From the NCBI GenBank assembly GCA_022704925.1, contig JAKJFK010000093.1:1-6816 (forward strand): 6,816 nucleotides of DNA, written 5' to 3'. This document shows, piece by piece, positions 1 through 5,530 of this stretch (its first letter is position 1; each line of letters begins with the position of its first letter). Under the pieces are notes generated by a model. The model searched no databases. It saw only the letters and a list, made by a program, of their open reading frames with translations, and was not told the origin of the DNA. Origin of the DNA: a candidate division TA06 bacterium (GTDB lineage: Bacteria; Ratteibacteria; UBA8468; MWAK01). The position numbers and the translations under genes were made by a program.

Positions 1-723
1 GAGACCATGGAAATCCCCGCCATCGTGCAGGAGTGCAAAAAAGTGGGGGTGAAGTCCATTGCCATCACCGATCACCTCAACCGGCTGGAATTCCTGCCGA
101 AACACCGGCCCATCCTGAGCGATATCCAGGCCCTGTCGGATCCCGGCCTCGAGGTCTATTTCGGCGTGGAACTCAACTTTACCGGCTGCGACGAGGGTTT
201 CGTCTTCAACGAGGAGATCAAGGCGGAGTACGGGTTCCAGTTCGCCATCGGCGGCATCCATTCGCCCTACGTCCAGGAATACGACCTGAAGAAGATCATC
301 GATGTTCAGCACCGCCACCACCTGAAGACCTGTGAAGACCGGCTGGTTGACGTGCTGGTTCATCCCTATTGGTTCAGCACGCGGTCATTTGAAGTGAACC
401 AATGGCCCTGGTTCTCATCGATGCGGGCCGTTCCCCGGAGTTATGTCCGGGAACTGGCCCAGGTCGCCCGGGAAACCGGGACGGCCATCGAGATCAACGC
501 CTCGGCCAACCTGGAGTTTTTGCGCTTTCCGGAGAGTTACGTGAAAGAGTACCTCGAATATCTCGGTCTTCTTGCCGAGGAAGGCGTGACCTTTTCGCTG
601 GCCTCCGACGCGCACGATATCGGCTCGCTTCAAAGGATCCGGTCCGCCTGGAAAGTCATCGAGGACCTGCGCCTTCCGCCCGAGCGGGTCTGGCGTCCGC
701 GGGTTCAACCCCTGAAAAAATGA
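1..723 (+). CDS. PHP-domain metal-dependent phosphoesterase, 5' end cut off by the window
   Basis: This looks like a PHP (polymerase and histidinol phosphatase) superfamily protein, a TIM-barrel-like fold that binds metals and usually hydrolyses phosphoesters. Counting from the Met codon at 7, visible motifs are ITDH (D22, H23), GVELN (E55), GGIHS (H85), LVHPYW (H119), IEINAS (E162) and SDAHD (D201, H203). They occur in the order expected for PHP metal ligands. The first motif (DxHxH), which normally lies just before the helix leading into ITDH, is missing. The frame is open to base 1 (Glu-Thr before the Met), so the true start is upstream and the Met at 7 is internal. No signal peptide can be judged. 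Histidinol phosphatase is one possible member, but the substrate cannot be told and no his genes are nearby. The gene is followed in the same direction by the hydrolase/kinase/isomerase genes and may belong to their operon. Confidence 0.88.
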   Translation, partial: ETMEIPAIVQECKKVGVKSIAITDHLNRLEFLPKHRPILSDIQALSDPGLEVYFGVELNFTGCDEGFVFNEEIKAEYGFQFAIGGIHSPYVQEYDLKKIIDVQHRHHLKTCEDRLVDVLVHPYWFSTRSFEVNQWPWFSSMRAVPRSYVRELAQVARETGTAIEINASANLEFLRFPESYVKEYLEYLGLLAEEGVTFSLASDAHDIGSLQRIRSAWKVIEDLRLPPERVWRPRVQPLKK

Positions 724-741
724 TGGGTGGTCAACCCGGGT

Positions 742-748
742 GAAGGAG
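742..748 (+). promoter_or_regulatory. Strong Shine-Dalgarno site ahead of a short ORF
   Basis: GAAGGAG lies 6 bases before a GTG codon at 755. The same GAAGGAG sequence precedes the isomerase gene at 3758-3764. It is far from the next long gene (start 823), so it does not directly serve that gene. It is the main evidence that the short ORF at 755-826 is translated. Confidence 0.55.
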
Positions 749-754
749 CGGAGC

Positions 755-826
755 GTGACCTTACCTGAGCGTGAGATTCAAGAAAAGTTAAGAAGGCGTC
801 AACACAACCTGGATAAGGGAGAATGA
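755..826 (+). CDS. Possible 23-residue leader or small protein, coupled to the ceramidase-like gene
   Basis: A GTG-initiated ORF of 23 codons ends in TGA at 824-826. This stop overlaps the ATG of the next gene as ATGA, the same arrangement seen between the next two genes. A GAAGGAG ribosome binding site sits 6 bases upstream of the GTG. The peptide begins (V/M)TLPEREIQEKLRRRQ and ends HNLDKGE. It is strongly charged and hydrophilic, with no membrane segment or Cys and a likely short amphipathic helix. I do not recognise a family. It may be a real small protein, or a leader whose translation delivers ribosomes to the next start, whose own Shine-Dalgarno is badly spaced. It could also be a remnant of a longer gene. 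An alternative GTG at 740 in the same frame has no ribosome binding site. Confidence 0.4.
   Translation: MTLPEREIQEKLRRRQHNLDKGE
815..821 (+). promoter_or_regulatory. Close-set Shine-Dalgarno-like sequence for the ceramidase-like gene
   Basis: AAGGGAG ends only one base before the ATG at 823, closer than the usual 5-9 bases, so direct initiation may be inefficient. An in-frame TAA at 814-816 rules out any earlier start for this gene. The start is therefore fixed at 823 or later, and coupling to the short upstream ORF is plausible. Confidence 0.45.
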
Positions 827-2277
827 AGAAAGAGACGATTCGGATTGGCTGGGCCGAGGCGGATATCACGCCTGGCAAGAAGATCGACCTCTGTGGACAG
901 TACTACGCCCGACTCTCGAAGGGTATCCATTCCCGTCTTGGCCTGACGGTCCTGGCCCTGGAGTCGGCGTCCGGTGAACAGGCGGTGCTGGTCTCGCTCG
1001 ACAACGTCGGCATCTCTTCCGGATTCATGGACCTGGTGCGGGCGCGGGTAAAGACCGCCCTGCCTGAAATCCGGCCCGAAAAAATCCTGGTCAACGCCAC
1101 CCACATCCACAACGCTCCCTCCCTGAAACCGGTTGTCGGTTGGTACGAGATGGACCCGTCGGCCATCACCCCGGAAGAGTACCGGAAATTTCTGCTTCCC
1201 CGCCTGGTCGGGGCCATCGGCCGGGCCTGGTCCGATCGGGCGCCCGGAGCGGTGGCGGCCGCCCGGGGCTATGCGGCCATCGGCCACTGCCGCCGGGCCC
1301 TCTTCAGGGGAGAGATCGCCGAGATGTACGGGGAGACCGGCCGGAAGGATTTCCTCGGGATGGAGGGCAACGAGGACTCCACCCTGGAACTTCTCTTCAC
1401 CTATGACGGCAAGAAACGACCTACCGGGGTGATACTTAACGCCGCCTGCCCCTCGCAGGTCATGGAGGCGACCTATTCCATCTCGTCGGACTTCATGGGC
1501 GAGGCCCGCCGGCTGCTCAAGAAACAATTCGGCCCCGGGTTCGCGACCCTCTGCCAGGTTTCCGCCGCCGGCGACCAGTCCCCGCGCGACCTGGTACGAA
1601 ACCGGAATGCCGATTTCTGGAAGGAAAAGGGCGTCGCCGTCCTGGGAAAACGTCTCTGCGACGAGGTTGTCAGGGTTGGGTCCGGGGTTGGGAAGGGTGA
1701 GATAAGCGAAAAGGTTGAGTTCTGCCATCGGGTCGCCTCCCTGGAGCTTCCGATCCGTTTTCCCGCTCCGGCCGAACTGGCCGCCGCCCGGAAGGAGCTG
1801 AAGCGGCTGACTGCCATCAAGGGTGAAAAGGCGGCCTTCAAGGACTTCTACGCGGAGGTCAAACGCAATGAGAAGCGCGCCGGCCGGCCGGGCCCTTATG
1901 ACAGCAAACTGCACCATTTCGTTCTCCTGAAGAACGCCCAGGCCGTGATCGCGCGGGCCGCGGCGCGCGGCGAATCCTCCCATTTGCCGATGGAACTGCA
2001 CGCGATCCGGATCGGGAACGCGGCTTTCTGCACCAACGTCTTCGAACTCTTTCTTGACTACGGACTGCGTATCAAGGCCCGCAGCCGGGCCGCCCGGACC
2101 TTCGTCGTTCAGCTCTGCGGCGGTATGGAGGGCTACCTGCCCACCGGCCGGGCCGAACGGCACGGCGGGTACGGCGCCCTGATCAACAACAGTATCGTCG
2201 GCTCAAAAGGCGGCGACGTCCTGGTCGAAAAGACCCTGGAGCAGGTCAACGCGTTGTTTTCCGCCGGTTCGAAATGA
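823..2277 (+). CDS. Neutral/alkaline non-lysosomal ceramidase-like hydrolase, cytoplasmic
   Basis: This 484-residue protein resembles the N-terminal catalytic domain of neutral/alkaline ceramidases. The opening IGWAEADITP (8-17) is typical. NATHIHNAPS (91-100, with H94 and H96) matches the SHTHSGP-type metal motif. ISSDFMGEARR (220-230) matches ISADFPG, and AAGDQSP (248-254) matches the GDxxP segment. FELFLDYG (407-414, with E408) and EGYLPT (436-441) match later active-site segments. The usual Ala-x-His-Pro segment reads NAACPSQV (206-213), so a Cys appears where a His metal ligand is expected. There is no signal peptide and no C-terminal Ig-like domain, so it is likely cytoplasmic and shorter than secreted ceramidases. 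True ceramidase activity is doubtful. Domains of this kind are common as uncharacterised hydrolases in planctomycetes and relatives. An in-frame TAA at 814 fixes the start. The stop overlaps the kinase start (ATGA), so the two are probably made together. Confidence 0.85.
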   Translation: MKKETIRIGWAEADITPGKKIDLCGQYYARLSKGIHSRLGLTVLALESASGEQAVLVSLDNVGISSGFMDLVRARVKTALPEIRPEKILVNATHIHNAPSLKPVVGWYEMDPSAITPEEYRKFLLPRLVGAIGRAWSDRAPGAVAAARGYAAIGHCRRALFRGEIAEMYGETGRKDFLGMEGNEDSTLELLFTYDGKKRPTGVILNAACPSQVMEATYSISSDFMGEARRLLKKQFGPGFATLCQVSAAGDQSPRDLVRNRNADFWKEKGVAVLGKRLCDEVVRVGSGVGKGEISEKVEFCHRVASLELPIRFPAPAELAAARKELKRLTAIKGEKAAFKDFYAEVKRNEKRAGRPGPYDSKLHHFVLLKNAQAVIARAAARGESSHLPMELHAIRIGNAAFCTNVFELFLDYGLRIKARSRAARTFVVQLCGGMEGYLPTGRAERHGGYGALINNSIVGSKGGDVLVEKTLEQVNALFSAGSK

Positions 2278-3779
2278 AGATAATTTCCATTGACGTTGGC
2301 ACCTCCTCGGTCAAGGCGGCGGTCTACGACCCCGAGGGGCGCGAACTGGCGGTTTCTATCAAGGAATACTTCCTGGAGCGGCCGCGTCCCGGCTGGGTGG
2401 AGGCCGATCCGGAGGTTTACTGGGAGAAGACCCGGGCGGCGCTGGCCGAGGTTCTGGCCCGGACCGGCCGGTCAGAGGAGATCGGGGCGGTTGGCGTGGC
2501 CAGCCAGGGCGAGACGCTGATCTGCCTCGACAAGGCCGGGGCGCCGGCAAGGAAGGCCCTGGTCTGGCTGGACACGCGGGCCGTCGAGGAGGCCCACCTG
2601 ATCGAGTCCCAGTTCGGCGCGGAACGGATTTACCGGGTGACCGGCCAGCACGAGATCTCGCCCGGCTACACGGCCAGCCTGATTTTATGGCTCAGGCGCC
2701 ACGAGCCGGAGGTCTTCGCCCGGACCTCGAAGTTTCTCCTGGTGACCGATTACATCGTTTATAAACTGACCGGCCGTTACGTCTCCCACCGGGCCCTTTA
2801 TCCCTCGACCTTATATTGCGATTTTCAAAGCGGCGCCTGGTGGCCGGAGATGCTCGATTTCCTGGGGATCAAGGCGGCCGTCCTGCCCGAACTGGCCGCT
2901 TCGGGCACTGCGGCCGGAAGGGTCCGCTGCCCGGGTTTGGAGATTCCGGCCGCGGCGGTCGTCTGTCCGGCCCCGATTGACCAGGTGACCGGCGCGCTGG
3001 GCGCCGGCAATTTCCAGGCCGGCGTCATCAGCGAGTCCACCGGCACGGTCCTGGCCCTCTGCGGGGTGACCGACACCCCGCCCTACGATGAACAGCGCCG
3101 GTTTTGTCTCTTTCCCCACGCGATTGAAGGCCGTTTCGTGGCCATGCCCTGGGCCTCCGCCTCGGGCAGCATCCTGGCCTGGTTCCGGGATAACTTCGTC
3201 CCCGGCCTGGATTATGAGTCGCTGACGGCCGAGGCGGCCGCGGTGGCGGCCGGGAGCGATGGCCTGACGGTACTGCCGCACTTCGAAGGGATTAACCTGC
3301 CCGTTCGGATCGTCGAGGCGCGCGGCGTCTTCTGGGGCGTCACGCCATCCCATCGCAGAGGCCATTTTGCCCGGGCGATCATGGAGTCGGTCGCCTTCCT
3401 TCTCAAGGATTACGTTTCCATCCTGGAGCAGGCCGGCATCGGCGGCCGCCAGGTCATTTCCCTGGGCGGAGCGGCCCGGAGTGCGCTCTGGTCGCAGATC
3501 AAGGCCGACGTCCTGGAGAAGCCGGTGGTCACCAACCGGGTGAACGAGACGGTCTGCCTCGGGGCGGCCATGATCGCGGCCGCTGGGGCCGGCCTGTATC
3601 GGGACTGTGAAGAGGCCTGCCGAAAAATGGTTCAGCCGAAGCGGACCTTCACGCCTTCGGAAGCGGCCGGAACCTACCGGAGCTTATACGGGCAGTACAC
3701 AAGGTTGAACGAACTCCACCGGAGTTTTTACGATGGGCTTCGGGATGCTCCCGGGGCGAAGGAGCCGAATCATGGGTGA
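2274..3779 (+). CDS. FGGY-family carbohydrate kinase (xylulokinase-like)
   Basis: This 501-residue protein has the full length and layout of FGGY sugar kinases, which transfer phosphate from ATP to a sugar or ketose in the cytoplasm. The N-terminal phosphate-binding motif is IDVGTSSVKAAVYD (6-19, with D7 and T10). VASQGETL (75-82) corresponds to the substrate-side segment read as SGQMHG in xylulokinases and NQRET in glycerol kinases. VWLDTRA (97-103) and LVTDYIVYKLTG (156-167) follow. PAPIDQVTGALGAG (232-245) carries the probable catalytic base D236. STGTV (255-259) and LGGAARSALW (397-406) are the second-domain ATP-site segments. The C-terminal NETVCLGAAMIAA (424-436) is typical. No Shine-Dalgarno is seen before ATG 2274, which overlaps the previous stop, so translation is probably coupled. 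The isomerase neighbour suggests the substrate is a ketose such as fuculose, rhamnulose, ribulose or xylulose, but sequence alone does not decide. Confidence 0.92.
   Translation: MKIISIDVGTSSVKAAVYDPEGRELAVSIKEYFLERPRPGWVEADPEVYWEKTRAALAEVLARTGRSEEIGAVGVASQGETLICLDKAGAPARKALVWLDTRAVEEAHLIESQFGAERIYRVTGQHEISPGYTASLILWLRRHEPEVFARTSKFLLVTDYIVYKLTGRYVSHRALYPSTLYCDFQSGAWWPEMLDFLGIKAAVLPELAASGTAAGRVRCPGLEIPAAAVVCPAPIDQVTGALGAGNFQAGVISESTGTVLALCGVTDTPPYDEQRRFCLFPHAIEGRFVAMPWASASGSILAWFRDNFVPGLDYESLTAEAAAVAAGSDGLTVLPHFEGINLPVRIVEARGVFWGVTPSHRRGHFARAIMESVAFLLKDYVSILEQAGIGGRQVISLGGAARSALWSQIKADVLEKPVVTNRVNETVCLGAAMIAAAGAGLYRDCEEACRKMVQPKRTFTPSEAAGTYRSLYGQYTRLNELHRSFYDGLRDAPGAKEPNHG
3758..3764 (+). promoter_or_regulatory. 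Shine-Dalgarno site that sets the isomerase start
   Basis: GAAGGAG lies 7 bases before the ATG at 3772, inside the last codons of the kinase gene. It favours 3772 over the in-frame ATG at 3733, which would add 13 residues that look unlike the family and has no comparable site. Confidence 0.75.
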
Positions 3780-5139
3780 GAAAATCACGGCCGGTTTCGT
3801 GGGCTTCGGCGAGATCAACACGCCGCGGGAACTGGTTGAGAGAAAATGTGGCCAGGCGGCCGATTACCTGGCCTCCCTGGGACTGACCGTCAAAGTCGTG
3901 GCCCCGGTCGCGGACGATCCGGACGGGAAGCAGGCCGACCGGGCCGCCGGCGAACTGAAGCGGGAAACCTTCGATCTCCTGGTCGTTTGCCTGGCCGGCT
4001 GGATACCCTCCTGGGCCGTGATCAGGAGCATCGAGGCCTTCAAGGATAAGCCCGTGCTTCTCTGGGGCCTCACCGGCGACCGGGATGGCGACCGGTTCGT
4101 CACCGCCGCCGCCCAGGCGGGCACCACGGCCATCAGGAGGACCCTGCAGGAGATGGGCTTCCGGTTCAAGTACGTTGTTGACCGGCTTGGACAGGCGGCG
4201 CCGGCCGAGCGCATCGTCTCCTTCGCCCGGGCCGCCCGGGCGCTGTCCCGCCTCCGCGGAGCGACGGTCGGCATGGCCGGGTACCGGGACATGCGCCTCT
4301 ACGGGACTCTTTACGACGCGGCCAGCCTGCGGGCCCGGCTGGGTGTCGAGGTGGAGCATTTCGAGCTTCTCGAGGTCGCCCGGTACATGGACGAGGTTTC
4401 CGAACCGGACATCGAAGCCGCCACCCGGCACATCCGGGAGAACTGGGACTTAATCAGGGAGCCCCGGCCGGAGACCCTGCGCAGCACGGTCCGGCTCTGC
4501 CTGGCTTTGAAACGGAAGATAGCCGAGCGGGGATACGACGCCCTCTCCTACAGCGACGTCGACGGAATAAAGAAATTCTTCAAGTTCGCGCCGGCGGGCG
4601 CCCTGACTCTGTTGCACGATCAGCTGAAAATCTGCTCGATACCGGAAAACGATTCCCTGGGCGCGGTGACCCAGTTGATCACCGCCTTCCTGACCGGGGC
4701 GGCGTCCGCTTACCTGGAGTTTTACGAATTCACGCCGGCCGGCGCGCTGATGGGCGTGCCCGACTACGTTCCCGCCGAAGTTGTGGATGGCCGGGTGAGG
4801 ATACTGCCCAACGCCTTCGGGGATTTCGGCGAGGGGCTCCTGAACGTTTCCCGGTTGAAGACCGGTCCGGTGACCATCGCCCGGCTGGCCGGCAGCGGCT
4901 CCGATTACCTCCTGCACGCTGCCTTCGGGACCGCAAAGGCCCCCCTGAAGTGGGAGGAGGCCGGCTGGGCGCCGCCGGCTCCGCAGCTGCCGAGCCTGGA
5001 GATAGACCTGGCCGGTGATTCCGAGGCCTTCATCCAGAACGTCCTCTCGCAGCATTACATCCTCTCCTACGGCGACAACCGTCCGCTCTACCGAGATTTC
5101 TGCTCCCTGGCGGGCATCCGGATGGTCGAGGAGAAGTAG
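3772..5139 (+). CDS. L-fucose/L-arabinose isomerase-family sugar isomerase
   Basis: With the start at 3772 the protein has 455 residues and begins MGEKITAGFVGFGEIN. It fits the fucose/arabinose isomerase fold family, metal-dependent cytoplasmic enzymes that interconvert aldoses and ketoses. An N-terminal Rossmann-like region holds FDLLVVCLAGW (67-77) and KPVLLWGL (93-100). A middle domain follows near RGATVGMAGYRDM (162-174). The C-terminal part has SIPENDSLGAVT (289-300), whose E292 matches the first metal-ligand glutamate. AYLEFYEF (313-320) lies where the Asp ligand usually lies. SQHYILSYGD (426-435) holds the expected metal-ligand H428. The Asp position seems to be occupied by Glu or shifted, so catalytic activity is likely but not certain. 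The gene overlaps the kinase by 8 bases and is the last of the operon. Isomerase followed by kinase chemistry is the standard start of fucose, rhamnose and arabinose breakdown; the specific sugar is not identifiable. Confidence 0.85.
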   Translation: MGEKITAGFVGFGEINTPRELVERKCGQAADYLASLGLTVKVVAPVADDPDGKQADRAAGELKRETFDLLVVCLAGWIPSWAVIRSIEAFKDKPVLLWGLTGDRDGDRFVTAAAQAGTTAIRRTLQEMGFRFKYVVDRLGQAAPAERIVSFARAARALSRLRGATVGMAGYRDMRLYGTLYDAASLRARLGVEVEHFELLEVARYMDEVSEPDIEAATRHIRENWDLIREPRPETLRSTVRLCLALKRKIAERGYDALSYSDVDGIKKFFKFAPAGALTLLHDQLKICSIPENDSLGAVTQLITAFLTGAASAYLEFYEFTPAGALMGVPDYVPAEVVDGRVRILPNAFGDFGEGLLNVSRLKTGPVTIARLAGSGSDYLLHAAFGTAKAPLKWEEAGWAPPAPQLPSLEIDLAGDSEAFIQNVLSQHYILSYGDNRPLYRDFCSLAGIRMVEEK

Positions 5140-5176
5140 GGGACGATCCGGTTTCCGGGGCGGCTTTCCGGTTCGT
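5140..5176. other. Short gap between converging genes
   Basis: This 37-base gap separates the isomerase stop from the stop of the opposing membrane-protein gene. It contains a near-direct repeat, GGTTTCCGG (5150-5158) and GCTTTCCGG (5163-5171), and a four-base CCGG/CCGG hairpin possibility. I see no strong stem with a following T-run on either strand, so a classic intrinsic terminator is not supported. Confidence 0.5.
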
Positions 5177-5500
5177 TCAATTGACGTGGACGAGCCAGAG
5201 TATGAGCATGATCAGCGCCCACATCCCGAGCCGGACGATCCCTATCCAGGTTCCGGTCCGGGCGGCCGCGAATTTCCGGCGCCGCCATAGGAGGATCGAG
5301 AGAAGCAGGCCGGCGATCAGGAGAGGAGGGGGTAGCGGGATTCCGTTTCTTATCCAGTAGGTCCCCTGGAAATCCAGGAGGCGGATCAGCCGATTGGCCG
5401 AATTCTGGGGGTCGCCGGCCGGGTGGAAAATTCCCAGGCACCCGAAGGCGGCCAGCGGGAGGATTTCCAGCAGGACGGCAAACCGGGCCAAGCCTTTCAT
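5177..5500 (-). CDS. Small three-helix membrane protein of unknown function
   Basis: This 107-residue protein has three hydrophobic segments: about residues 5-26 (FAVLLEILPLAAFG region), 57-72 (PPPLLIAGLLLSILLW) and 84-106 (LGMWALIMLILWLV region). After the second segment comes a basic RRRK stretch, which by the positive-inside rule suggests that loop is cytoplasmic. A polar loop of about 30 residues joins helices 1 and 2. I recognise no family or motif. The start at 5500 has only a weak purine-rich region (AAAAGAGA) directly before it. The gene begins 30 bases after the stop of the modular BNR/CBM gene on the same strand and is probably cotranscribed with it. The hydrophobic pattern, correct start and stop, and lack of a competing gene make it likely real. 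Confidence 0.7.
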   Translation of the reverse strand: MKGLARFAVLLEILPLAAFGCLGIFHPAGDPQNSANRLIRLLDFQGTYWIRNGIPLPPPLLIAGLLLSILLWRRRKFAAARTGTWIGIVRLGMWALIMLILWLVHVN

Positions 5501-5530
5501 TCTCTTTTCGGACGGTTTTATCCCGCCGCG

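Noticed and set aside
799-2163. A 454-codon minus-strand open frame opposite the ceramidase-like gene
   Set aside because: Its translation is rich in Gly, Pro, Arg and Ala without a recognisable motif, and the opposite strand has clear family motifs throughout. Long antisense frames are expected in GC-rich genes with this codon bias.
3733-3771. Earlier in-frame ATG for the isomerase, adding 13 residues
   Set aside because: The added residues do not fit the family start, and a well-spaced GAAGGAG points to 3772.
3649-4431. A 260-codon minus-strand open frame over the kinase/isomerase junction
   Set aside because: It crosses two well-supported plus-strand genes and its product is low-complexity with no domain signal.
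5140-5176. Bidirectional terminator between the converging genes
   Set aside because: The repeated TTTCCGG units are in direct, not inverted, orientation, and there is no stem followed by a T-run.
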